Assembly: GCA_937996655.1 (NCBI GenBank)
Contig: CALKUK010000013.1
Location: 124,001 to 188,000 of the forward strand
Direction: 5' to 3'
DNA from: an uncultured Sphingomonadaceae bacterium
GTDB lineage: Bacteria > Pseudomonadota > Alphaproteobacteria > Sphingomonadales > Sphingomonadaceae
DNA length: 64,000 nt
Shown: positions 43,309 to 51,632 of the stretch, piece by piece
Numbering within the stretch: position 1 is the first letter of the stretch
Layout: each line of letters starts with the position of its first letter
The notes under the pieces: generated by a model
Told to the model about the DNA's origin: nothing
Database searches by the model: none
What the model saw: the letters and a program-made list of their open reading frames with translations, nothing else
Program-made: the position numbers and the translations under genes

Positions 43309-44187
43309 TCAAATCCCGTTGCGGCGGTTATAATCGTTGATCCATTCAAGCGTCTTAGTCAGCCCACCAAAGGGGTAGAAGTGCAGCCGCACGCGGCCAT
43401 GCTCTTCACCAAGGCCTTTTGCGAAGGCATCCACCAGCTTGTCCGGTCCGGCAGTGCCAAGCAAATTGGTGATGCTGACGCCATATTTCTTCATGACCGA
43501 GGCCGAAGCCCCAACCCCGCATCGAGCCGCGAAGGCCAACAGGCGCTTGATCCCGGCAGGTCCAGGAATGCCGATGCGGACCGGGCACGTGATGCCCCGC
43601 GCCCGCAGTTCCTTGAGCCAGCCCAGAAACGCGTCCGGATCAAATCCAAACTGCGTCACGACGAGCGGCGCCATGCCGCGTCGTTCTATCTCGTGCACCT
43701 TGGCCTCAAGCACAGCCCAACATTCGGCCTCTGACATGTTCGGATGACCTTCCGGATGGCCGCCAATGCCAATGGCCTGAATGCCGGATCGTTCAAACGC
43801 GCCGGTTGCGATCAACGACATGGTGTCAGAATAAGGCCCCTGTGCCTCGGGCGGATCACCCGCCACGATGAAGCAGCGGCGGACACCTGCCTTTTCAACG
43901 ACAGCCTTCAGATAGGCTTCAAAATCATCTTCCGACGTAATCCGGCGCGCAGAGAAATGCGGCATCGGTTCAAAGCCCAACTCACGCACGGCAATGGTGG
44001 CCGCAACGCGGGCATCGACTTCTTCGCCCGGCAAATAGGTGACTGCGATCGGCGTTTCCGCCGGAATGAGGGGCGCTGCATCCCGCAACGACGCCTCATC
44101 CTTGGCCGTCATTTCCAAAGAGAAACCGTCCGTAATGCCTGAAGGAGGCAAATCCCAATTGGGATGGATCAGTGCGGCCTTGGCCAT
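43309..44187 (-). CDS. metF: Methylenetetrahydrofolate reductase (ligM-linked MetF)
   Basis: A 292-residue FAD-dependent MetF TIM barrel. Recognisable segments are VTYLPGE near residue 48, the FIVAGDPPEAQGPYSD loop, and GIPGPAGIKRLLAFAARCGVGAS. It lies 77 bp behind ligM on the same strand. In SYK-6 the ligM operon likewise carries metF to turn the 5-methyl-THF made by O-demethylation back to methylene-THF. It starts at ATG 44187 with GAGAGGA upstream. Confidence 0.9.
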   Translation of the reverse strand: MAKAALIHPNWDLPPSGITDGFSLEMTAKDEASLRDAAPLIPAETPIAVTYLPGEEVDARVAATIAVRELGFEPMPHFSARRITSEDDFEAYLKAVVEKAGVRRCFIVAGDPPEAQGPYSDTMSLIATGAFERSGIQAIGIGGHPEGHPNMSEAECWAVLEAKVHEIERRGMAPLVVTQFGFDPDAFLGWLKELRARGITCPVRIGIPGPAGIKRLLAFAARCGVGASASVMKKYGVSITNLLGTAGPDKLVDAFAKGLGEEHGRVRLHFYPFGGLTKTLEWINDYNRRNGI

Positions 44188-44264
44188 GGAAGGTCCTCTC
44201 AAGAGAAAAAGCGTGTCACCCGCGCGCCATTTTGCGGCGTCGCGGGTGCACGTTGACAGTCGGC

Positions 44265-45665
44265 TTAGCGCGCGGTGCGCCAGCCTTCGGCATAGGTTTC
44301 ACGCGCGACGCGGCTGTAAGGAACCGGCGACACGATGACGCGGACGTTCAGCTGCTTGTGCGGCTCAACCGTCGTCTTGCGCGTACCGCCATTTTCCTCA
44401 CCCCAAACCACGTGCAGCTCAGTGCCGAACGGGATTTCGGGATCAACCGTCGCAAGGCTCAGCGCCTGCTTTTCGTTGTAGGAGAAGCCCGTGAACATCG
44501 ACAGGCCAACCGTCTTGCCACCGGCATCGACCACGCGGTCATAGTTGGACGACGCATAGTTGGCGAGCGGCACGTCGAAGAACTTGTACGCTTCGCCATC
44601 GGGGTTGAACATGGAGGCCATGATCTTGGCCATGTCTTCCGGATGCCAGGCTAGTGTCACCTTCTTGCGCTGCTCGGCCGGGTTCAGCGCTTCCAGAGCT
44701 TCACGGCCATGGAAATCATGGTCGAACTTGACGAAGTTGCCATAGCCCAGTTCCCACGGGTTCAGATAATAGTCTTCGATGTTTTCAGACACGAACGAAC
44801 CACCGATGGAACCGGTAGCTTCATAGCTGTCTGCCGCGAGCCATTCACGGAAGCCCTTTAGCTTTTCGCCCGTGTAGATGGCGGGGAGCGGAGACGGGAT
44901 CCAGCCCGATTCCAGCGTGTTCGACGGATAAGCGCGGCTGCCGCAGGCGATCAGGCCGAATTCCTTGCCCGCTTCCAAAATGGCCGCGCGGATTTCTTCC
45001 TGCTCGGCATAGGGGCCCCATATTTCGAGGCCCGGCGCGCCGGACATGCCGTGACGCAGCGTACGGACAGTTTTACCCGCGATGTTCATCGTCGACATGT
45101 TGAAGAACTTGAGCTGCTCCAGCGGCCCGCCATGCAGCTTTTCAATCACAGCCCAAGCGTTCGGGCCCTGAATCTGAAAACGCCATTCCTTACGGGTGAC
45201 AGGCTTGCCCATCGGACGCATCGGCGAACGGTCATCCAATTCGATTTCCACGTCATAGCCGCCGGTCGCAGCATGGTAGCGCAGCCAGTTGGAGGCCGGC
45301 GCACGGCCAACATAGGTGAAGCTCTGCTCTTCTTCCCAAAAGATGATGCCATCACCAATGACATGGCCATAAGGCGTTGTCGGGACATACTGCTTGGCCT
45401 TGTTGACCGACCAGCCCTTGGAGCTGTTGATCATGGTGTCCGACAGCAGCTTGGCGGCATCCTTGCCGCGAATGTAGAGGTTGACCATGTGATGCGACTG
45501 GTCAAACAGAACGGCACTATGCTGCCATGCCCATTGTTCCGAACGCCAGTTCGAAAATTCCGGTGCAACGACAGGGTAAACGTATGCGCCGAGCTGCGAA
45601 TTGCGGAGCATTTCCACAACGTTGCCAGACGACTGCAATACCTGCTCCAGGTTCTTTGCGGACAT
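44265..45665 (-). CDS. ligM: Tetrahydrofolate-dependent vanillate/3-O-methylgallate O-demethylase LigM
   Basis: A 466-residue member of the GcvT (glycine cleavage T) fold that moves the methoxy methyl of vanillate to tetrahydrofolate, giving protocatechuate. It is near-identical in motif to SYK-6 LigM: NSQLGAYVYPVVAPEFSNWR, TPYGHVIGDGIIF, FFNMSTMNIAGKTVRTLRHG, GSRAYPSNTLESGWIPSPLP and VVWGEENGGTRKTTVEPH. DesA (syringate demethylase) is the alternative; the LigM match seems better. Start is ATG 45665 with GGGAGAGG upstream. It is divergent from purU, with an operator-family site between them. Confidence 0.92.
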   Translation of the reverse strand: MSAKNLEQVLQSSGNVVEMLRNSQLGAYVYPVVAPEFSNWRSEQWAWQHSAVLFDQSHHMVNLYIRGKDAAKLLSDTMINSSKGWSVNKAKQYVPTTPYGHVIGDGIIFWEEEQSFTYVGRAPASNWLRYHAATGGYDVEIELDDRSPMRPMGKPVTRKEWRFQIQGPNAWAVIEKLHGGPLEQLKFFNMSTMNIAGKTVRTLRHGMSGAPGLEIWGPYAEQEEIRAAILEAGKEFGLIACGSRAYPSNTLESGWIPSPLPAIYTGEKLKGFREWLAADSYEATGSIGGSFVSENIEDYYLNPWELGYGNFVKFDHDFHGREALEALNPAEQRKKVTLAWHPEDMAKIMASMFNPDGEAYKFFDVPLANYASSNYDRVVDAGGKTVGLSMFTGFSYNEKQALSLATVDPEIPFGTELHVVWGEENGGTRKTTVEPHKQLNVRVIVSPVPYSRVARETYAEGWRTAR

Positions 45666-45711
45666 CAATGCCTCTCCCATTCAAAAAAACGATAGGCAGG
45701 GCATATCATTT

Positions 45712-45734
45712 TTTGTATGCAACACAAACAATAA
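45712..45734 (+). promoter_or_regulatory. Regulon operator, site 5 (ligM / purU divergent region)
   Basis: TTTGTATGCAACACAAACAA plus TAA, the clearest member of the family (core TTGTATG-CAACA-CAAACAA). It lies 47 bp from the ligM start and 17 bp from the purU start, so it can control both O-demethylation and formyl-THF disposal. Confidence 0.7.
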
Positions 45735-45750
45735 ATTCCGGAGAGAAACT

Positions 45751-46611
45751 ATGCCCGACCATCGCCATGTTCTGACACTTTCCTGCCCAGACCGCCCCGG
45801 CCTGGTCGCCGGAATGGCCCGTCTACTTGCCGACAATGGCGGCAACATCATGGAATCTCAGCAATTTAATGACAAAGAGAGCGACCGCTTTTTCATGCGC
45901 GTTGTCTTTGAAATCGGCGACGGCTCCAGCGCCGACAGCTTTCGAACGGCCATTTCTGCCTACGCGCAGGAATGCGACATGGACTGGCGGCTCCGCCCCG
46001 TGGGAGAATCGCGCAAGGTTCTTTTGATGGTCTCTAAGTTCGACCATTGCCTTGGTGATCTGCTCTACCGGGTGCGCATCGGGGAAATCCCAATGGAGGT
46101 CGTTGGCATCATCTGCAACCACCCGATCGAGGCTCTGAAGATCTCGCTCATTGGCGACATTCCCTTCCACCACCTCCCGGTGACGAAGGAGACGAAGCCT
46201 CAACAGGAAGCGCAGATCAAAGAGATTGTGACCGCAACAGGGGCCGAGCTCGTCGTGTTGGCGCGCTATATGCAGATCTTGTCGGATGATCTTTCCGCCT
46301 TCCTCAGCGGCCGCTGCATCAACATCCATCACAGCTTCCTGCCCGGGTTTAAGGGAGCGAAGCCCTACCATCAGGCGCATGCCCGCGGTGTGAAGATGAT
46401 CGGCGCAACCGCGCATTATGTGACGGAAGATCTCGATGAAGGTCCGATCATCCATCAGGACGTCGAAGCTATCAGCCACGCCGACACACCGGACGACCTT
46501 GTCCGCAAGGGCCGCGATATTGAACGCCGGGTGCTCGCACAGGCCGTGCACTGGCACTTGCAGGACCGCGTCTTTGTAAACGGTACAAAGACTGTAGTGT
46601 TCAAAGACTAA
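45751..46611 (+). CDS. purU: Formyltetrahydrofolate deformylase PurU
   Basis: A 286-residue two-domain protein: an N-terminal ACT domain (LTLSCPDRPGLVAGMARLL) and a C-terminal formyltransferase-fold hydrolase with NIHHSFLPGFKGAKPYHQAHARGVK and GATAHYVTEDLDEGPII (catalytic Asn/His/Asp set). It splits 10-formyl-THF to formate and free THF, so it regenerates the THF that LigM needs. It faces ligM across a shared regulatory region. The frame is open further upstream, but the ATG at 45751 has GGAGAG before it. Confidence 0.93.
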   Translation: MPDHRHVLTLSCPDRPGLVAGMARLLADNGGNIMESQQFNDKESDRFFMRVVFEIGDGSSADSFRTAISAYAQECDMDWRLRPVGESRKVLLMVSKFDHCLGDLLYRVRIGEIPMEVVGIICNHPIEALKISLIGDIPFHHLPVTKETKPQQEAQIKEIVTATGAELVVLARYMQILSDDLSAFLSGRCINIHHSFLPGFKGAKPYHQAHARGVKMIGATAHYVTEDLDEGPIIHQDVEAISHADTPDDLVRKGRDIERRVLAQAVHWHLQDRVFVNGTKTVVFKD

Positions 46612-46619
46612 CGAAGGTC

Positions 46620-46646
46620 GGGAGGGGGTTACCCCTCCCCCTTTTT
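46620..46646 (+). terminator. Rho-independent terminator after purU
   Basis: An 8-bp stem, GGGAGGGG (46620-46627) with CCCCTCCC (46632-46639), loop GTTA, then CC and five T (46642-46646). It lies 8 bp after the purU stop and separates it from the convergent GST gene. In the minus direction it lacks a T tract. Confidence 0.85.
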
Positions 46647-46647
46647 A

Positions 46648-47421
46648 TCAGCGCACGTGCCCGGACCAAGTCCGCAGGCCTGGCATGGTGCGGTCTTCGC
46701 TCTTCAGCGCGTCAGCGACGGCCGGACGCGCGGCCAGACGATCCCGCCATTCCACCAGCCTCGGGCAGCGCGTGGCAACCTCGAGTTCCGGGAACATGCG
46801 TTCCACCATCGCACCACAATGCGAATAGAAATTGATATCGGCCAGCGTATAGCTGCGTCCGGCGAGCCAGGGTGTTTCGCCCAGCTGCTTTTCGATCTTG
46901 TCGATGGCATATTCGATCTTGCTGGTGGCGTTGGCCAAATCAGCCTCTGAAAAGCCGGAGCGCGCTGTCATCCACTTCTTCCGTTGATCGGGAAGCGGGA
47001 TGCGCGCCATGAGCTCGTCAAAAGTGCCCTGCTCGATATTCTGCGTGACGATGCGGATCATGCGGTGCCAGCCGTGCATCGACACATGGTTCATCACATG
47101 CTCGTCGACAAACTTGTTCCAATATCGCATCCGCGCCGCCCCTTCTGGGTCCCGCGGGCGCAACGGCCCATCACTCGGCTGATCATCTGGAAAGGCATCT
47201 TCCAGATATTCGTTGATGACCGTGGTGTGCGTGATGATGATGCCATCATGATCGAGGACAGGCACCTGCCCTTCCGGATTGATCGCGGTGAACCAGTCCG
47301 AATGCTGCTCAAACTTATGAAGGTCGACGTAGATGCTTTCATAGGCGAGGCCCTTTTCCTTCAAAGGGATCATCGACTTGAGCGAGTTTGCCAGCGGTTC
47401 GGCGTGATAATATTTAAGCAT
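46648..47421 (-). CDS. Glutathione S-transferase, LigF-like (candidate beta-etherase)
   Basis: A 257-residue GST with an N-terminal thioredoxin-fold domain (YYHAEPLANSLK, NPEGQVPVLDHDG, TVINEYLEDAFP) and an all-helical C domain. The segment KFEQHSDWF, followed closely by INPxGQVP, is shared with LigF of SYK-6, which cleaves the beta-S enantiomer of beta-O-4 ketones. Serine 11-14 region (LANSLK) is in the usual catalytic position. It starts at ATG 47421 with AGAGGGA upstream, 28 bp behind an SDR. I call it LigF-like; LigP or LigE are also possible. Confidence 0.8.
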   Translation of the reverse strand: MLKYYHAEPLANSLKSMIPLKEKGLAYESIYVDLHKFEQHSDWFTAINPEGQVPVLDHDGIIITHTTVINEYLEDAFPDDQPSDGPLRPRDPEGAARMRYWNKFVDEHVMNHVSMHGWHRMIRIVTQNIEQGTFDELMARIPLPDQRKKWMTARSGFSEADLANATSKIEYAIDKIEKQLGETPWLAGRSYTLADINFYSHCGAMVERMFPELEVATRCPRLVEWRDRLAARPAVADALKSEDRTMPGLRTWSGHVR

Positions 47422-47449
47422 CGTCCCTCTCCATAGGTCGTGTAGCAAT

Positions 47450-48223
47450 CTACTTCAGGCCGAGCGTCCCCAAAATCCCGCCGTCCACGGCCCAAGCCTG
47501 TCCGGTCACATGGCTCGCAGCGTCAGACAACAGGAAGGTTGCGACTTCCGCCGTCTCATCGGAACTCCCGACACGACCCTGCGGGACGTTGCGGCCCATC
47601 ATTGCCATCGCCGCTGGAATATCATCTCCGCCAATATTGTGGAGCAAGGGCGTCTCAATCAGCCCCGGCAGGATGCAGTTGACCCGCACGTTGGACGGCG
47701 CAACCTCGAGGGCGGCCGCCCGTGCCAGACCAAGCACGGCGTGTTTGGAAGCAACATAGCCGGGGTTGTTCGCCATACCGCGTTCACTGGCCAGACTGCC
47801 GGTAATCACGATGGATCCGCGCTTACGCGTAACCATGCCGGGCAGCACGCGCTTCATCGCCCAAAACACGCTCGTCATGTTCGTCTTCAAGACGGTGTCA
47901 AACATATCATCATCATAGTCGGCAAAGGGCGCGAACCGTCCCCCCATGCCGGCATTGGCAAACAGGCCTTCAATTGGCCCGAAGGCGCCTTCAGCCGTAT
48001 CGAAGACAGACAGCAACGCCGCTTTGTCTGCGACATCCGCCACGCCGTACGCCGCGCTTCCCCCTTCGGCCAGGATCTCCGCCACAGCCTCCGCCAAGGC
48101 CGCTTCACTCCGTGCAACCAGCGATACCCGCGCGCCCCGCCGGGCCAGCATACGCGCTGTCGCCCGGCCAATCCCTGTTGACGCACCGGTCACAAGGATG
48201 TGGCGGCCTTTAAACTCGGTCAT
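47450..48223 (-). CDS. Short-chain dehydrogenase/reductase
   Basis: A 257-residue SDR: TGASTGIGRATARML, NAGMGG, a Ser-Tyr-Lys triad with YVASKHA, and a C-terminal GGILGTLGLK. It starts at the ATGA overlap with the amidohydrolase and is followed by the LigF-like GST, so it probably belongs to the same dimer-cleavage operon. It lacks the long C-terminal tail of the LigD-type enzymes, so its substrate should differ. Confidence 0.88.
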   Translation of the reverse strand: MTEFKGRHILVTGASTGIGRATARMLARRGARVSLVARSEAALAEAVAEILAEGGSAAYGVADVADKAALLSVFDTAEGAFGPIEGLFANAGMGGRFAPFADYDDDMFDTVLKTNMTSVFWAMKRVLPGMVTRKRGSIVITGSLASERGMANNPGYVASKHAVLGLARAAALEVAPSNVRVNCILPGLIETPLLHNIGGDDIPAAMAMMGRNVPQGRVGSSDETAEVATFLLSDAASHVTGQAWAVDGGILGTLGLK

Positions 48224-49092
48224 GAAAGGCCGAGAAGCTTTGCGGCATTGTCCTTCATGATCCCCGGCAGAACTTCTTCCTTAAAGCCGACCTGACGCGC
48301 GGCATCGAGCCACTTTTGCGGGTGGATCAACGGGAAGTCAGACCCGAACAGCATCTTCTTGCGCAGCTGCGTGTTGGCGTACTGGATGATCTGCGGCTGG
48401 AAATATTTGGGGCTCCAACCACTAAGGTCGATGAACACATTGTCCTTGTGCAGCGCCATCGACAGGCTCTCATCAACCCATGGCCATGATGGGTGCGCCA
48501 GAATGATCTTCATGTCGGGGAAGTCGACCGCGACATCATCCACCAGCATCGGCTGACCGTATTTCAGTTTCACGCCGCCGCCGCCGCGCATGCCGGTTCC
48601 CATGCCGGAATGGCCGGTGTGGAAGATAGCAGGCAGCTTATATTCGTTGATGACTTCGTAGATCGGGTAGCCGACCTGCGCCGCCGGATCGAGGTTCTGC
48701 ATGATGTGGTGGAACTTGAAGCCCTTCACCCCATGATTTTCGATCAAATCGCGCGCTTCGCGTGCGCCCATCTTCCCCTTGTGCGGATCGATGGAGGCGA
48801 AGGGAATGCAGATGTCGTCATTCTTGTTCGCAATTTCGGCAATTTCGTAGTTGCTGACGCGCTTGGCACCGATGCCGCTTTCGCAGTCCACCGTGAACAT
48901 GCAGAAAGCGATCTGTTGTTCGCGATAGATTTCGATGATTTCCGGCATTTTCGGACGTTCCCGCGGGGCCTTGAAATAGGCGCTGGCAGCGTCAAAAAAC
49001 TTCCCCATCACCGCGTCTTCCGGGTCGTGACACGACACTTCTGCGTGAACGTGAACGTCGATGGCTTTGATCTTGGATAGGTCGATGGGCAT
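48220..49092 (-). CDS. Amidohydrolase-2 family protein (ACMSD-like)
   Basis: A 290-residue metal-dependent hydrolase/decarboxylase barrel. The first strand motif reads IDVHVHAEVS (HxH), followed by GFKFHH, IFHTGHSG, IILAHPSWPW and LFGSDFPLIHP (Asp of the fourth site). It is distantly related to LigW. Members of this family decarboxylate aromatic acids or hydrolyse C-C bonds. The substrate is not known. It lies between an ALDH terminator and an SDR. Confidence 0.85.
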   Translation of the reverse strand: MPIDLSKIKAIDVHVHAEVSCHDPEDAVMGKFFDAASAYFKAPRERPKMPEIIEIYREQQIAFCMFTVDCESGIGAKRVSNYEIAEIANKNDDICIPFASIDPHKGKMGAREARDLIENHGVKGFKFHHIMQNLDPAAQVGYPIYEVINEYKLPAIFHTGHSGMGTGMRGGGGVKLKYGQPMLVDDVAVDFPDMKIILAHPSWPWVDESLSMALHKDNVFIDLSGWSPKYFQPQIIQYANTQLRKKMLFGSDFPLIHPQKWLDAARQVGFKEEVLPGIMKDNAAKLLGLS

Positions 49093-49102
49093 GAGGAGGC
49101 CT

Positions 49103-49135
49103 TAAAATTGAGGACCTCGGTGAAAGCCGAGGTCC
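49103..49135 (-). terminator. Hairpin after the aldehyde dehydrogenase gene
   Basis: A perfect 9-bp stem, GGACCTCGG (49112-49120) with CCGAGGTCC (49127-49135), loop of 6. Reading leftwards it is followed by TCAATTTTAA, a moderately T-rich run. It ends or reduces transcription from the ALDH gene into the amidohydrolase operon. Confidence 0.72.
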
Positions 49136-49184
49136 AAACGATTGGAAAAAGCTTGGCTACGGCTTCCGCCGGAGCACAACCGTC

Positions 49185-50696
49185 TTAAAGCTGGATGATA
49201 ACCGTCTTGGTTTCGAGATAGGCTTCAATGCCCTGTCGACCCTGTTCGCGGCCGATGCCCGATTCCTTATACCCGCCAAACGGCAGCGCGGTGTCGATCA
49301 TCGCGTGGCAATTGCCCCAAACGGTGCCGGATTTAATCTTGGCGGCCAGCTTGTGCATGGTCGCCACATCCTTGGTCCAGATGCCGGCGCCAAGGCCGAA
49401 GCAGGTGTCGTTGGCCGATTTGGCGACCTCGTCCAGATCATCGAAGCGCTGGGCGACAACGACCGGGCCGAAGATTTCTTCGCGCACAACGCTCATCTGC
49501 GGGTTCACATCCACAAGGATGGTCGGGTTCACGAAATAGCCGTTGCCCGACGGGGCATCGCCACCCATCGCCACCGACGCGCCATCGCGCTTACCGGCTT
49601 CGATATAGCCCATGACTTTGTCATGCTGTTCCTTGCTGATGATCGCACCCATGTGTGCTTCCGGGTCCAGCGAGGCACGCGGCGCCCAGAACGGTGCGGT
49701 TTCGGCCATGCCTTCCACCACCTTGTCGAAAACGGACCGGTGCGCATAGAGGCGCGAACCCGCGACGCAGACCTGACCTGCGTTGAAGAAGATGGCACCG
49801 GCAACGCCCGGTGCCGTCGACGCCACATCGACGTCCGGCATCACGACGACTGGTGATTTCCCGCCCAGTTCCAGTGTGACGCGCTTCATCGTATCGGTCG
49901 CGTTCTTGTTGATGAGCTTGCCGATTTCGGTTGAGCCGGTGAAGGCCACCTTATCCACATCGGGGTGCTTGACCATACGGTCACCCGCTGTGTGGCCATT
50001 GCCCGTGATGATGTTCAGCACGCCTGCAGGGAAGCCAGCCTCTGCCACCAGATCGGCCAGACGCAGCGCGGTGAGCGAGGTCTGTTCTGCTGGCTTCAGG
50101 ACAATCGTGCAGCCCGCAGCGAGCGCCGGGGCAATCTTGAGGCAAGCCATCAGCAGCGGGAAGTTCCAAGGAACGATCTGCGCGCACACGCCCACCGGTT
50201 CCTTGACCGTGTAGCTGAACACTGTGCCAGCGGGCATGGTGTAAGGCGCAACTGTATCGCCGCCCACTTTGGAGGCCCAGCCTGCCATGAAGCGGATCTG
50301 GCTGATCGCGCCGGGGATATCGACCGCACCGGCCATGCCCTTGGGCTTGCCATTGTCGATCGCTTCCAGCTCAGCAAATTCGTCGGCATGCGCTTCGAGA
50401 AGATCGGCAAGACGGTGCATCGTGCGATCACGGACCATCGGTGGAAGGTTGGACCAGCGGCCATCGTCAAAAGCCGCACGTGCAGCAGCAACGGCGCGGT
50501 CTACATCCTTGTCCGACGCGTCGACAATACGGCTGACTTCCTTGCCGCAGGACGGATCCTCCACGGGGATCGTCGCATCATGGGAGGAGGCCACCCACTC
50601 ATTGTTGATGAACAGCGCAGGCTTGCGCGAAAGGGCTTTTTTGGCGGCTTCAGAATAAGGCCGCTGCTCACGCGAAATTGTCGTCATCTCGTTCAT
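49185..50696 (-). CDS. Aldehyde dehydrogenase (betaine/phenylacetaldehyde dehydrogenase type)
   Basis: A 503-residue ALDH with Glu276 (TLELGGKSP), Cys310 (NAGQVCVAGSR), PWNFPLLMA and FTGSTEIGK. It is nearest the AldA/FeaB/BetB class. The ATG at 50696 has AGGAG 7 bp upstream. An operator-family site lies about 60 bp upstream, so it is regulated with ligM and the others. Probable role: oxidation of vanillin, coniferyl aldehyde or another aryl aldehyde. Confidence 0.9.
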   Translation of the reverse strand: MNEMTTISREQRPYSEAAKKALSRKPALFINNEWVASSHDATIPVEDPSCGKEVSRIVDASDKDVDRAVAAARAAFDDGRWSNLPPMVRDRTMHRLADLLEAHADEFAELEAIDNGKPKGMAGAVDIPGAISQIRFMAGWASKVGGDTVAPYTMPAGTVFSYTVKEPVGVCAQIVPWNFPLLMACLKIAPALAAGCTIVLKPAEQTSLTALRLADLVAEAGFPAGVLNIITGNGHTAGDRMVKHPDVDKVAFTGSTEIGKLINKNATDTMKRVTLELGGKSPVVVMPDVDVASTAPGVAGAIFFNAGQVCVAGSRLYAHRSVFDKVVEGMAETAPFWAPRASLDPEAHMGAIISKEQHDKVMGYIEAGKRDGASVAMGGDAPSGNGYFVNPTILVDVNPQMSVVREEIFGPVVVAQRFDDLDEVAKSANDTCFGLGAGIWTKDVATMHKLAAKIKSGTVWGNCHAMIDTALPFGGYKESGIGREQGRQGIEAYLETKTVIIQL

Positions 50697-50756
50697 GGAA
50701 AGTCTCCTTCTCCTCACGGCAGTGTGCGCCGACAAACTATGAAGTCAAATTAGCCG

Positions 50757-50779
50757 TCTTTGTTTGTGTTGCATACGAA
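50757..50779 (-). promoter_or_regulatory. Regulon operator, site 6 (upstream of aldehyde dehydrogenase)
   Basis: On the minus strand: TTCGTATGCAACACAAACAA plus AGA. It differs from the ligM-purU site by one base over the first 20. It lies about 60 bp before the ALDH start, in the 158-bp gap behind the GST pair. Confidence 0.68.
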
Positions 50780-50854
50780 AAAATGCGCGCGCGACGAGGC
50801 CTCGTCGCGGCCAGCGCACCGCTGCTCCCAAGCCCGTCTCTTCCGATTGGAGCT

Positions 50855-51631
50855 TCAACCCCAGCGGTTGATCTCCGGTCCGGGCGCCCAGCTCTTATCC
50901 GGCGATGAAACGGTTGCCCGCGCCAAAGCAGCCTGAACGGACGGGCGGGCCGCCATCCGATCCATCCACGCCTGCAGAGGGCCCCTGCCCTCAAGTGCTT
51001 CGGGCACAAGGTCCGTGCATAGCCAGGCATATGTGACGAGATCCGCAATTGAGAAATCGCCCATCAACCAGTCCCGGCCATCGGCCAGAGCAACATTCGC
51101 CATCTCCGCTGTGGCGATAACCTTGGCGCGGCTGTCTTCGGCCTGTTCTGACGGAAAATTCCCAGCACGCACATGCTCCCAACGCGCGCGCAGATCATCG
51201 CTGGCAATGGCTGACGTGATCGATGCGAAATCAGCATCGCTGAGTGCAGCAAGGGTTGGCTGGGCATAAGCCTGACATTTCAGGAAAGCCGCCGCGGGGG
51301 CTCCGCGTTCCGTCACGCGACGACACCACATCAGCATTTCCCAATGCTTATAGGCATCTTTCGGCTGCAGGTTGCCCGCGCCCATTTCATCGAAATATTG
51401 TGCAATGAACACGGATTCGGTCAGCGCTTCGCCATCGATGACGAGCACGGGCCCCTCACCTTCCACGCCCATGTCGAGCGCAACGCTCTCCGAAATATCC
51501 GGCAGGCTGTGCCGCGCGCCCGCAAGCAGGTTGATCGGGCGGCAGTCCACATCGACCCCGCTTTCCGCCAAGGCGGCAAGAACCGTGAGGGAAGGCCCAG
51601 CGGGTTCGCCATGATAAAGGATGGTGCTCAT
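50855..51631 (-). CDS. Glutathione S-transferase, candidate half of a BaeA/BaeB-type beta-etherase
   Basis: A 258-residue GST-fold protein that begins MSTILYHGEPAGPSLTVLAAL and has the helical C domain with WLMGDFSIADLVTYAW. It is divergent from classical GSTs: the cis-Pro loop reads EGPVLVIDG and not the usual xVPxL, and the glutathione site may be incomplete. It starts one base after the stop of the next GST, so the two are made together. In Novosphingobium aromaticivorans two adjacent GST genes (baeA, baeB) form a heterodimer that cleaves beta(R)-aryl ethers. This pair is a candidate equivalent (inference). Confidence 0.72.
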   Translation of the reverse strand: MSTILYHGEPAGPSLTVLAALAESGVDVDCRPINLLAGARHSLPDISESVALDMGVEGEGPVLVIDGEALTESVFIAQYFDEMGAGNLQPKDAYKHWEMLMWCRRVTERGAPAAAFLKCQAYAQPTLAALSDADFASITSAIASDDLRARWEHVRAGNFPSEQAEDSRAKVIATAEMANVALADGRDWLMGDFSIADLVTYAWLCTDLVPEALEGRGPLQAWMDRMAARPSVQAALARATVSSPDKSWAPGPEINRWG

Positions 51632-51632
51632 C

